The notes under the pieces: model-generated
Told to the model about the DNA's origin: nothing
Databases searched by the model: none
Seen by the model: only the letters and a program-made list of their open reading frames with translations
Made by a program: the position numbers and the translations under genes
Shown here: positions 1 to 10,287 of the stretch, one piece after another
How the letters are laid out: the number at the start of each line of letters is the position of its first letter
Numbering within the stretch: the stretch's first letter is position 1
Assembly: GCA_021464415.1 (NCBI GenBank)
Contig: CM038467.1
Location: 47,243,715-47,307,714, forward strand
Source: Lonicera japonica
Taxonomy: Eukaryota > Streptophyta > Magnoliopsida > Dipsacales > Caprifoliaceae
Length of the DNA: 64,000 bases
Reading direction: 5' to 3'

Positions 1-1029
1 GATTATTGTGTTATGGACATATTTTGACAAATTGAATTCTCAATAGGATCAATTTGTAGCTAAGAATAAGAAGGTGGCTGGCCTTGTACGTAGCAAATTC
101 CCCTTGCAACGCCTTTTCTATATAGAAGAGCCCTAAATGCAATAGTAGCCAGTTTGGAGATAGTTTGACATGGTATTTGGAACAATTTCAGGTATGGTTG
201 AATTTACTCTATTGCGTTTTAAAAACCTCAATTTCAAGCAAAAGAAATTTATTCATCAATTTTGAAATGAAATGCCTACTCTGAAATTGACGGGAAAAAT
301 TGGTTGTGTGTGAACTGATCAGGTTGGAGAATGACACTTCAATAATGTTAAGAAATATGGGGCTTCAAGTTGGTTCCCCTGCAGCCTTTTAGCTTTTAAG
401 AATGAGTAGTAAAATTGAATAGTTGAATAATGTATATGTATTGTAAAATTGATTGGAGTGCAGTATGAATGCATTGAGAAAATTGATTGGATTGCACTAT
501 GAATTAATTTTGAAAAATAATTAGATTTCATTATGAATTCATTATGAAAAATAATTGGATAGTAGGTCAAAAAAATTTGATTTTTCAATATTTTTGAATT
601 TTTTTTATTTGTTTCAACATTTATGACTGTCAAAAACAGTCACAAAGTTTTGTAATCGTGACTAACTTGTTACTGTTATGAACAGTGACATGCAAAATTT
701 AAGACTGCCAAAACAGTCATAAATTACACAGGTTATGACTTAAATCGTGACTAACTTTTGACTGTCAATAGCAGTCACAAAAAAGTGTAATTTGTGATTG
801 CCATTGACAGTTATAAATTATGAATTTGTGACTGTCAATGGCAGTCACAAAGATACTTTGTGACTGCCATGAAAAGTGGTATTGGAAAGTCATATAAATA
901 AAGTGTTGTGACTATTTTTGACAGTCACAAAAAAACTTATGACTGTCATTTCTGTGACGAACATTTGTGATTGTTTTTGCCCTTTGTGACTGTTTTTGGT
1001 AATCACAAAAAGCCGATTCTGGTGTAGTG
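1..1029. mobile_element. Right end of a CACTA-like DNA transposon (left end outside window)
   Basis: The segment ends at 1029 in TAGTG. Read from that end on the minus strand it begins CACTACACCAGAATCGGC, the terminal form of plant CACTA (En/Spm) elements. About 400 bases of short inverted and direct motifs lie just inside the end, as expected for subterminal repeats bound by the element's own DNA-binding protein. Bases 1-619 are AT-rich and hold no ORF I recognise; they may be element interior or captured DNA. The left end and the 3-bp target duplication cannot be checked because the element runs off the window. Confidence 0.6.
620..1029. repeat. Subterminal repeat region of the CACTA-like end
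   Basis: The motif GACTGTCA / TGACAGTC with its extension CAGTCACAAA occurs more than ten times in both orientations, often as small hairpins (for example 623-645 and around 825-850). This density next to a CACTA terminus is the usual subterminal array. The repeats differ in sequence from the GTAACGG repeats of the CACTA element at 36856-41213, so the two belong to different families. Confidence 0.65.
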
Positions 1030-1150
1030 AGGCACTCATCAGTACTTCTGCATATATGTGCTCTCTTAGAGTTCTTGCGGGAGTCATGGATCACAGTCTC
1101 TTCCAGTCGCCTCAAATCCTTGCAAGCAAGGAGCTTGAGTCAAGAGGGTC
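1030..1150. other. Short unassigned segment between CACTA end and LTR
   Basis: About 120 bases of near-balanced composition lie between the CACTA terminus and the Tat-type LTR. A minus-strand frame is open through it but resembles no family I know. It may be the host target of either element or a captured fragment. Confidence 0.3.
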
Positions 1151-1291
1151 TATAGACACTCCAATCCGTGACCCCAGCAAGAATCCTAAAGAATCCTCTC
1201 TAGTACCTTTTTGAACCTAAAACTCATCCAAAAAGTGCTAAAAACTGCTCCGGGAAGTTTGTAGTCCAACAAACCCATTCCCAGAGATGTT

Positions 1292-1500
1292 TGTTGTGCG
1301 ACAGACCTAATTGCCGCGCGATAAACCTTCAGATGTCGCACGACAAACCCTTCTGACCCAGACCATCCACTATCTGACACATCAGTCTGTCAGGGACATC
1401 ACTTCATCCGTTTATCGCGCGACATTGTCTAATATGTCGTGCGACACTTGCCCTTTTTGAGGGAATGTCGCGCGACAATCTCCCCCGAGCAATATAAATA
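1292..1500 (+). promoter_or_regulatory. LTR promoter: six decayed TGTCGCGCGACA palindromes and TATA box
   Basis: Palindrome copies lie at 1292-1303, 1312-1323, 1334-1345, 1413-1424, 1435-1446 and 1466-1477; only the last is perfect. TATAAATA is at 1493-1500, 15 bases after the last palindrome, exactly the spacing in the younger LTR at 52905-52939. Changes in the other copies are mostly CG to TG or CA, as expected from loss of methylated cytosines. Confidence 0.6.
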
Positions 1501-1860
1501 GGCAAACACCCCAAGGGTTTGAATAGGGGTTTTTGAAATCTAAAAAAGAAAAAGGATTATTATCTAGAAAAATCTAATTTTGTAAGAAGTATTGAAGGAA
1601 TATCTGAGTTTCAATACTCGACGTCTCTAATACTAAAGTCGAATTCTCGACTGTATTTGAAGAAGAAAAGTCTATATTCGCCGGATCATCTTCGGTCATA
1701 TTATATTTTCTCTCTCAAATTCTTATTATTATTATCGGGAAGGTAACTAAAATCTCTTCTAGTAATTAAGATTATATCTGTTTATTAGTTTTATTGTATA
1801 GACTTATTTAAACTCTCATTTAAGTTTAATATATATATATACGTACTTGTTATTTTTTGA

Positions 1861-1925
1861 AGTACTATAAATGAGTAGTGAGTTAGCTTGCTTGGGCCAG
1901 TATAAACCAAAAGCATTTACTTCCA
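1861..1925 (+). repeat. 65-bp block in the LTR matching the Tat internal leader
   Basis: This block matches 54390-54454 at 58 of 65 positions by eye. There it lies outside the LTR, about 260 bases downstream of the primer-binding site. The LTR at 52569-54131 lacks the block at the equivalent place. It therefore looks like leader sequence transferred into an LTR, for example by template switching during reverse transcription or by gene conversion. Confidence 0.65.
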
Positions 1926-2820
1926 TTTGAGTTGTTTTGTAGACTTGTTATATATGTTGTTCTGTCCACTTTCTAGCTGAATAAACTTATTATCAAGTTA
2001 TCGATATTTTATCGTTTCCAAAACAACCCGATAAAATCGTTTTCAAAACTAGAAAAAAGTAAAGTCATTATCGTCCGGATAAAACCAAGTTCTCAAAACC
2101 CGGACTGATAAAGTTTACTTAGGAATTAAACTTAGATATATTTTGTCTTCCATATAGACTGTAATGTATCTGATACACTCTCCTCAACAGTTTAATTCCA
2201 TATCAAATCAATTCTAATAAAGATCCGATCTTTTCTAAATTAAATCAAACGAGATAGTTGATATTGTTATCTAAGGAAACGATACCAAATCACTCTCTTT
2301 TCAAAAATATATAAAGATAAACTTTTATCACAAGTAATCAGTTTTTAACAAAATCAAAACATCGGATCACGGAATACAAGATTTTTACCCCTTTCCCCGC
2401 TTTTCCCAAAAATGGGTTTTTTATGAGTTATTTCCCAAAAAACAGTAAAATATTAGTAAAGGCATCCAAGTTTTCCAACATTAAAATAAACATATAAGCC
2501 ATTAGAGACCAAAAGGGCGGAAAGGGTGCTTAACACCTTCCCAAACTGTAACATAGTTCCCGAACCTTATAAGAATCCCGGTTTCGTAGACCAAATGCGT
2601 GGGAATAAGGCCTGCTTCGGCTTTTTACCCCTACGCATACTTTTGTACATTTTCTCGTAAAACATGCTGGCAACTCTGAACGAACCCATTTGCATCTAGA
2701 AATAGAAAATAGGTCAGATCCCTATAAATTGACGTAAATAAAACGAAGAAATATGTTCCGATGTTTTAGACCCCTAAACACGGGATTAAGACCCGATAGT
2801 CGTATTTGCGGATTCTCACA

Positions 2821-3480
2821 CTTATTAAATTTTAAAGCTGAGAGAAACCCCCTACCTTGAGAATACAAGCTCGAAAGAAAGAAGGAAAGTAATAATTGGA
2901 GCCCAGTCTAGTGAAAACCCTGAAATCCTTATGTCACCTCAATCCCCTCAATGCGTGTAACAACTTTTCTTAAAGACGAATCAAAAGTCGAAATCTAGTT
3001 TTTATTAAAATTTAAAAAGAAGTTTTATAGAGAAAGGAAAGCTCTCAAGCTTGGTGAAAGAATAGTGAAGAGTAGCCAAAGAAAACTCTAGAAACTTTTA
3101 TAAATTTTTAAACCGACATAGCAACAGGCACTTATTGGCCCCAACAGGCGCCTGTTTGGTCCACAATAGGTGCCTGTTCATGCGCAACAAATTGATGTCC
3201 AATTATGAGAGAATTTTGATCTGGTGTTTCCCTCAAACAGACGCTTGTTCCTCCCAAACAATCGCCTGTTATGCATTAAATATGCATCTTAAAATATGGT
3301 TCAATATCTAATATATGGCTTTGGAATCATTTAAAAATGATGAAAAATGAATTTTTGGTGAATTTCGCAAGCTTGGTGGACGATATCATGGGAGCATTAA
3401 AAAGTTTTCATACATCTCCATCATTTACAATGTTTTCCACACAAAGAAAGAAAAATAAAATTGAATTACATTAATATAAA
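2821..3480 (-). mobile_element. LTR fragment of an unidentified retrotransposon, minus strand
   Basis: Read on the minus strand, the segment shows five copies of a 14-bp palindrome family, then a TATA box, then a pyrimidine-rich leader, which is the order of U3 end, R and U5 in an LTR. It abuts the Tat-type LTR at 2820 without a recognisable CA end, so it is truncated there. The upstream limit near 3480 is uncertain. I do not recognise the family. Confidence 0.4.
3096..3270 (-). promoter_or_regulatory. Minus-strand LTR promoter with AACAGGCGCCTGTT palindromes
   Basis: Motif copies are at 3123-3136, 3143-3156 (perfect AACAGGCGCCTGTT), 3165-3178, 3236-3249 and 3257-3270. On the minus strand TATAAAA lies at 3102-3096, about 20 bases past the nearest motif. 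The arrangement copies the Tat LTR promoter with a different palindrome. Confidence 0.5.
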
Positions 3481-4037
3481 CACCAGGCGTTACACGTAGG
3501 CTTTCCAAACTCCCTTGATCAATGTAAGGATTAAGGAGACTGTAAACTTAAGGAGAAGTCTAACACATACAGGTTATCGATTGGGTTGTACTCTTTTCCT
3601 TCGACCAAAGTTATTTTTCCCACAGGGTTTTGTTACTTGTTAAGGTTTTTAACGAGGTAAAGATACATGCATAAGCTGTTCAAATTCCTTGATTAATGTA
3701 AATATCAAGGGGAGGTGTAGACTTGAGGGGGAGTCTAAGATCCATATGATGTTACGATATACTTTTTTTCTTAGACCAAGGTTTATTTTTCCCACTACAT
3801 TTTGTTACTTGGCAAGGTTTTTAACAAGGTAACGATATGTACAAATTCTATTGATCAAAGTAAGGATCAAATGGAAGTACAGACTCAGTAGAGGAAGTCT
3901 AAAAAAATTTCCATAATGTTGTATTCTTTTCCCTTCGATCAAGGTTATTTTTTCCCACGGGGTTTTGTTATTTGACAAGCTTTTAACGAGGCAACAAGAC
4001 ATGTACCATTCTATCTCCGAATCAATACAAGGGGGAG
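3481..4037 (+). repeat. Three tandem repeats in the 3' untranslated region of a copia element
   Basis: A unit of about 160-178 bases occurs three times, starting near 3505, 3683 and 3844. Each copy has a CTTGATCAATGTAAGG-like start, a CTTCGACCAAGG-like middle and the block TTTTAACGAGG. The segment ends in the purine tract AAGGGGGAG (4029-4037) directly before the LTR, so it is the region between the copia coding sequence and its 3' LTR. No coding sequence of the element remains upstream. Confidence 0.65.
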
Positions 4038-4220
4038 TGTTGAAGAAAATTACACGTAGTGTGCTATCGTCTAGATATAATATATATTAGCAATTTTACT
4101 TTGTAAATTATGTATTAGAGGCTATATTGGGCTTCTTTGAAAACCTTATATAATATTGTATTCATACCTTATTTGAAGGGGTTATCTAATAAAAGACATA
4201 ACTTAGTTGTTCCCACAACA
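4038..4220 (+). mobile_element. Short Ty1/copia 3' LTR (183 bp)
   Basis: The segment starts TGTTGAAGAA directly after the polypurine tract and ends TTCCCACAACA, so TGTTG and CAACA form the short terminal inverted repeat of an LTR. It contains a TATATAATA-type promoter and an AATAAAAG-like signal near its end. The adjoining DNA on the right belongs to the G repeat family. With 3481-4037 it marks the 3' end of a copia element whose body has been lost. Confidence 0.65.
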
Positions 4221-6106
4221 TTTTCAAAGTTATTGCATTATAAAGTTTAAATAGAAAAATTGAGAAGGGAGAAAGTTGATGTGGCAGTTTAAAATGACAA
4301 TTTATTTTACAAATTCATTATGCACAAATATCACTTTTAAAAGACTGTTGGAGTTCAAAATTTTTACATGTTGTATATATTTTACAAAAAACAAAAATGT
4401 ACACTACAACTCGCGATACTCTTATATTGTAATTATACACATCAATAAATTATAAAAATATTTTGTACAAATAGTTGTGACAACAATTAGTTTATTGAAG
4501 CGGTGTTATATCAATTTGTATAGAAAGTTTATACAGAATAAAATTAACATTTTTCTCGTAGATGAGTACATCTTTTTGAAATTTTTTAATATTTCCACTA
4601 TTTGTGTACAAGTGTTTTTTAAAAATTGATGTAGTATTAATTAAATAAACTTGTAGAGGTAGACATGCATTTAGTGTTTTATTGAATAAGCCTATTATGC
4701 ATTTTAAATGGAGTCTTTATATATAGAGCACACTATTTGAGTGAATATTGACAATACATTAATTTAATAGGTTGGGTTGCTTTCTATATATTTAACTTAA
4801 TCAATTCCAATCCCTATTTTAGAGTTTTGCATTTTATTTTGCATGGTTAGGAAATCCATTATGCAATATCCATCTATTAATTTCTTATTCACTAATAAAA
4901 TATATTAGAGCATTTATTATTGAATAATAAGATATTAGAGTAAACTAAATATTTAATTTGATTAACTTAATCTAATTTAAAATAGATTATTGTTTTAGTG
5001 TTGTTATGGAATTAATTTTCAGAAAATAAAGAGAAAGAAGCTTTATTCAAAGGTAATTTATATAGATGGAAATCTCTTATTTAATAACCAAGCCGTTTAT
5101 TCAACTTTCAAATCCAGTTTAGTTCAACCAAAATATTTCACTACAAAACATTTTATTTGTTAAAAAAAAAATGTTCAACCTGAGATTGGGTCTATTTTTC
5201 AGATAACTGAACGGGAACAACAAAACATTTCCTTGATATATTTTATTCTAATTTTTTTTTTCCCTTTCACCTTTTAAATGCACGAATTTTAGAAAATAGT
5301 TAGTTTTGTTATGTGATGTAACTATTTTGTTTTGAGACCCAAGGTAAACAATTGCTAGATTTCCGTAGACATGCAATACATATATAACTGATTAAAAAAA
5401 AGTTTTAAAAAATCAATAACTATTATACCCTTTTTCAGAGGTTTATTACCTAAAAAATTTGCAAAATAAAAAAAAAACAAAAACGAAAAATACGATACTA
5501 CAAAAAAAAAATATGAAACAACATCGAAATGATTTCCAGCTGTATTATATTAGGTTTTAAAAAAATTAAAACTACGTGTGAAAATAATATTTGTATCTTA
5601 AATATACATGGGCTTAAACTCAAATAAAAAATAAAAAAATAAAATATGTAAGTATTCAGGCAAAGCAGGTAGGATTGAACCCCGCCCTCTTCCCTCTCCC
5701 TTCTCAAACCATCCAAAAGTATAATATCACTTCGTATTAAAAAGAAATGCAACAATTAGAGGGAAGAATTTTTTTCTTGATTTTCCAGTAAATTCAAATT
5801 GTATACTAATTAAATAAATTTCCCTTTCTACAACTTTTATAAAATCAACGACAAATATGTAAGGGCTTATGGCCAACCATTCATGTCCTTCTTTTAAATT
5901 CTATCAGACTGACACCTAAGGGCAGAGTTAGGATGCGAATTTAAGAAGAATATATTAGCAGTAAAATAAATATAATAATAGTAATAAAAAAAAGGAAAAT
6001 TAGGTATCACTATTAGCATTCCAATTGAATGCTCTAATGTTTTAAAATAATCTTAATATTTGTGATAAATTAAATTTGGGTGATAGAACATTTTTTTAAG
6101 GTGCCG
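4221..6106. repeat. G-family repeat unit 1, left part (split by the Athila insertion)
   Basis: This AT-rich segment shares long similarity with several others in the window. Its core GAGCACACTATTTGAGTG starts at 4726. The block GGCCAACCATTCATG lies at 5871, followed by a block like ATTCCAATTGAATGCTC. In other copies this is followed at once by the block that here begins at 19187, on the far side of Athila. A (C/T)-rich SINE-like scrap with a TTGAACC motif sits at 5660-5720. No ORF looks real. I cannot name the family. Confidence 0.6.
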
Positions 6107-6111
6107 ATATC

Positions 6112-7957
6112 TAATAAACGAATAATTTTGTAGTCGCTAACGCCATTTTGATTGTTATTATCGCGTTTATCTTAGCTTAGTTTAATTAAATTAACCCACT
6201 TTTGTGCACACACTCAAAATATCTAGAATTGCTTTAACATGGCCCAAAGTAGCATTTTCTAGTGTCTTGATTGTACCTTCAGGCTATGGAAGCAAGTGGG
6301 GAAGCTTTGGGAAGAATTCAAAGGAGATATAAGCCAAAACAGAAAAAGAAAGTTGCTCAAACCTGCCCTCTGATCGATCAGATCCCACCTTTTTAAGCCA
6401 AATCTCCCCTCTGATCGATCAGAGGATCCTCTGATCGATCAAAGACCTCCCAGATTGCACAGTACAGTCCCCAAAAGCTGCTTTTCTACCTTTTTTTTTG
6501 CTTGAAAACTCCCCAAAAGTGCTGGACTTTCTATTTTTGTTCCAGGCTCAGGTGTTTACCCAGGGGTCCCTTAGAAAGTGTAATAGAATAGCCATTTTTG
6601 GCATTGTTTTTCCTTTTATTTAAATTTTTTCTTTGACCTCATTTGGGGATATGTAATTTCTAGATCTAGATTAGTTATTTAAGTGGCTTTTCCCTGCACT
6701 TTGATTATTATCTATCACTTGTAAGAAATTAAGTTAGAAAAACTCTTGAGACAAATGGAAATCCCTTTAATGGTTTTTGTTCATACAACTATCATGGGGT
6801 AGTTTCATTGTTAAGGCTAGAAGATGAAGTTTGCATTGCATTAATTATGTAAGTTTGTTTCTCATTCCATTGTTAGTATTGTTAAATACTTGTTGAATCC
6901 TTCATCTTCTCCATTCAATCAACCATTCATAAGCTAGCAAGATAATCATCATAAGGTGATTAGACTTTGTATGCCTTGTATACATAGATCCCAAGCATTA
7001 ATGAGGAGATGATACATTTGTGTATTTCTTATTAACATATGTCCATTCCTTCTATGATTGAGATACTTTACATTGCCAAACATGTTTAGTCTTTGAATAT
7101 TCATAGAAATATCATAAATTTGAGATTCCAATCCTTGAATGCTTTAATGATATGTTGAGTGCTTTCTACACTTTATGTGATTTTGAGACTCAATATTTTC
7201 TTAGTTAGAGTGTTGCTAAGGATGATCTCTTAAGTTTATGCCATAATCAACTACACTAATCACCTTAAGGATTAAATTTGTATTTATCAAATGTGTCTAA
7301 ACCGGATGATTCAATCTCCACCTAGACCTCCCAATCTTAGACAAATGAAATATTATGATTTATTGAGCTAAACTTTTTAGTTGGCCATTTTCATAATCAA
7401 GTCAATTGCCTAGGGGAAACTAACAATGAATTCTCAATGCCTAGTTTAATTTTATGCCTTTTCTTTTGGTGTATCTCAAGTTTGCATCTTGGTTGGACAT
7501 TATATGGGAATGGGTTGCACTTGCTTCACACCCTTTGTTACAAGATAAAAATGAGAGATACATTTGTGTTGAGTTTTACTTATACCCTTTCTTTATATGG
7601 CATTTATATGGGAATGGGTTGCTCTTGCTTCACACCCTTTTGCTTAGAAAAGTGTAAGGTACTCAACACTTAGGAATTGCATTGAGAATTTTGAATGAGA
7701 TTAATTTTACATAACATTGCAAAGAAAATGAATTCTATAATGCCTTAGCATTTTCTTATCAATTGATACATCACTTCAATTTTTATTGCAAGACTTTAAA
7801 ATCAACCAATCAAATTCTCTTGAACAAAGCCTTGGACTTGTAATCACCACATCGTCTTTCCGACTATCCTTGTGGTTCGACACTTGAACTTACCAAGTAT
7901 TATAACTTGACAACCTACGCTTGGATTCTTAAGCACAGAAGTATTTTCGGCGCGTCA
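6112..7957 (+). repeat. Athila 5' LTR
   Basis: The LTR aligns end to end with 17339-19186. Its first dinucleotide has mutated from TG to TA; it ends GGCGCGTCA. Small ORFs inside it (for example 7437-7673) are not genes. The U3 part carries palindromes around GATCGATC. No obvious TATA box follows the palindromes. Confidence 0.9.
6369..6443 (+). promoter_or_regulatory. TCTGATCGATCAGA palindromes in Athila 5' LTR
   Basis: Copies lie at 6369-6382 and 6408-6425 (perfect 18-bp CCTCTGATCGATCAGAGG), with a degenerate one at 6428-6443. AGAGGATCCTCT, another palindrome, is formed where the last two meet. The 3' LTR has a different number and order. A role in transcription is inferred only from position. 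Confidence 0.5.
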
Positions 7958-7963
7958 AGTTTT

Positions 7964-7982
7964 TGATGCCGTTGCCAGGGAT
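7964..7982 (+). promoter_or_regulatory. Primer-binding site, tRNA-Asp type
   Basis: TGATGCCGTTGCCAGGGAT starts six bases after the LTR. It matches the complement of the 3' end of plant tRNA-Asp with about three mismatches. Athila elements use this primer. Confidence 0.8.
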
Positions 7983-8121
7983 ACGATGAAAGACGGATTA
8001 CGGGTTTTGTACAAAAATTCTCTTTGAAATATCTTTTCTCTCTTTGTGAATAAGTTTTTCTCGCTTATTATTTTCTTCTTTTACAGGTGGAAATTTTCTT
8101 TAAGATCGCCTTTCCAGGCTT
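7983..8121 (+). other. Athila leader
   Basis: Untranslated sequence between the primer-binding site and the first gag ATG; no other feature is seen. Confidence 0.5.
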
Positions 8122-8893
8122 ATGCTCGGGGACTTGTATATTGATCTTCGCATAAGTCCACCAAGAGGCCAACCACCACCAAGGCATCATTCTCCTTCAC
8201 CTACTCCATCCGAGATGGATAACGAGGATAATGAGTCAAATGCCGGAGAGAACAATGATCACAATCGTTCGGTCCGCACCATGCGAGATTATCTTCAACC
8301 TCCTAGAGGCACTTTAAACTCTTGCATTGTCATTCCCGCAGGTCAAGCCATAACATTTACTCTCAAATCGGGCATATTGCAACATATACCTTCATTTCAT
8401 GGTATGGATTCCGAAAACCCTTACTTGCATTTAAAAAATTTTGAGGAAGTTTGCTCTACTTTTAGAGAAGCTAACACAAATGAGGAAGTAATGAGGTTAA
8501 AACTTTTTCCATTCTCTTTAAAGGACAAAGGCAAAATATGGCTAAATTCTCTACGTCCCAATTCCATTCGAACATGACAAGAATTACAAACCGAATTTTT
8601 AAAAAAAATTATTTCCCGTTCATCGAACCAATGCTTTGAGAAGGCAAATTTCAAATTTTTCTCCTAAAGAAAATGAAAGTTTTTACAAGTGTTGGGAAAG
8701 ATACAAAGAACTTTTGAATTTTTGTCCCCATCATGGACATGAGACATGGAGTATTGTTAGCTATTTTTACGAATCACTCACTCCCGCCATGCACACGTTT
8801 GTGGAAACGATGTGTAATGGAAATTTTCTGAGCAAAAGTTCGAAGGAAGCTTTGTTGTACTTTGATGAAATAGCCGAAGGTGCCCAAAATTAG
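8122..8893 (+). pseudogene. gag: Athila gag (capsid part), broken
   Basis: Gag forms the RNA-packaging particle. The first frame (8122-8577, 151 aa) has a Pro- and Asn-rich N terminus and then capsid motifs RTMRDYLQPP, ENPYLHLKNFEEVC and KLFPFSLKDKGKIWLNSLRP, typical of plant gypsy gag. It stops at TGA 8575-8577, where a Trp is usual, so a G to A change is likely. The reading then shifts by one frame near the A-run at 8600-8608 and continues at 8636 with FYKCWERYKELL and CPHHGHETW up to TAG 8891-8893. The original start may lie slightly upstream or downstream of 8122. The protein cannot be made as one chain. Confidence 0.85.
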
Positions 8894-8941
8894 AACACCT
8901 ACACGGACGAGGTTAATGGTAAAGTTTTCGAGAGAGGGGGT

Positions 8942-10287
8942 TTGTACCAATTGTCTAAAAGTGATGACATTGAGTTGAAATTTATTCAATTGTCAAAGAA
9001 AGTCGAAGCCATGGAGTCTAGTAAAATGAGGGAATGTAGTGTAGGTACTAGCACCGTTTGTGTCATTTGTGAGAAGGTGAGACATTCCATGGAGGAGTGT
9101 CACAAAATTCTGGCCTTCAAAGAGGTCCTTCAAAGTCCTGCACAAGTCAATGCTATGAACTTATACCCTAGGCCACATAATGATCCATTTTCTCAAAGGT
9201 ACAATGAAGGGTGGAGAAATCATCCTAACTTTAGTTGGGGGGGGGGGGGAAACCAAAATGCTCATCAAAATTCGAATGCAAATTCAAATTCCTACCAACA
9301 AAGACCACCTCCACCCCAAAACAACTCTTTTGGCCAAACTAACCTAAACCCAGATTCAAATTTGGAGTCTTTTTTGCGGCAATTTATAGATAAGACCAAT
9401 AGAGAGGTTAGTGATTTGAAAACCCAAATGTCTAAACTCACAATCACGTTGTCCACCCAAGAAAAAGGAAAATTTCCATCCCAACCCTTAGCCAATCCCC
9501 GAGGCCAAGCTTTAGTGATCAATGAGGGTGAGTCAAGTGGAAATGTTGAAGAATTAAAATCTATCACCATCCTTAGGAGTGGGAAAGAGATTAACAAAAC
9601 TATAGTTCCTAAAGCCAAAAATCCGGTGGACATAGCCAAGTTAAGTCAAGTTGAGGAGATCACCTTAGAAGAGAGAATGAGGGGAGAAGAGAAAGTTGGA
9701 AAAGAGGATTTAGAGAAAATCAAGAATAGTGTCAAAATCCCTTTTCTGGAGAGGTTATCTCAACCTTTCAAGGAGACCCGAAATGCTGAAATTCTTGATG
9801 TGTTCAAACAAGTGAAAATTAACATTCCATTGCTTGATGCGGTAAAACAAATTTTTTCTTATGAAAAAATTTTAAAAGATTTATGCACCACTAAGAGGCG
9901 ATTGAATGTTAAAAAGAAGGCATTTATGGCGGAACAAGTAAGTTCAATAATGCAAGGCACTCGAGTTCTAAAATTCAAAGATCCCGGTTGCCCCACCATT
10001 TCTTGTTTGATTGGCAACTTTAGAATAAAAAATGCATTACTTGATTTGGGGGCAAGTGTTAATGTTTTGCCATTTTCGGTCTACCAACAAATGGGTTTAG
10101 GAGAGTTGAAACCCACGAAAGTCACGATCCAATTAGCGGATCGATCGGTCAAGATTCCAAGGGGAATTGTAGAGGACGTGCTAGTTCAAATTGATAAATT
10201 CTATTTTCCCATGGATTTCATAGTTCTTAACATGCAATCGGTATCCAATCTTGGAAATGAGATTCACGTAATTTTAGGAAGACCCTT
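8942..10287 (+). pseudogene. Athila gag C terminus, zinc knuckle and protease, cut by a solo LTR
   Basis: This continues the frame of 8636-8893 after one stop. A CCHC knuckle CVICEKVRHSMEEC (spacing C-X2-C-X4-H-X4-C) lies near residue 41. An Asn/Gln/Pro-rich stretch with a glycine run from 13 consecutive G bases (9237-9249) follows. The aspartic protease core is at about residues 335-455, with active-site motif LLDLGASVNVLP, the form usual in Athila, and ILGRPF at the end. The frame is open but runs into an inverted LTR at 10288; the last 18 codons or so of the apparent ORF come from that LTR. Protease would process Gag-Pol. Confidence 0.88.

Larger units (their letters stand above)
1151..2820 (+). 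mobile_element. Tat-lineage LTR, solo or orphaned
   Basis: The segment aligns along most of its length with the 5' LTR at 52569-54131. It shares the start (TATAGACAC here against TGTAGACAC), a palindrome array, a TATA box, the stretch with AAAGGGCGGAA, and the end TTTGCGGATTCTCACA. No primer-binding site follows, and the 5 bases on each side (GGGTC and CTTAT) do not match. It is therefore a solo LTR that lost its target duplication or a rearranged remnant. It is older than the right-hand copy: TG at its start has become TA and most palindromes are degraded. It is about 1670 bp against 1563 bp, partly because of an extra block at 1861-1925. Confidence 0.75.

Noticed and set aside
319..633. Minus-strand ORF of 104 codons
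   Set aside because: It is built from a local TTATGAATTCATTATGAAAAA-type repeat next to CACTA subterminal repeats; composition is low-complexity and no family fits.
9237..9249. G13 run as a programmed frameshift site in Athila gag
   Set aside because: The frame stays open on both sides without a shift; it codes a short glycine run.
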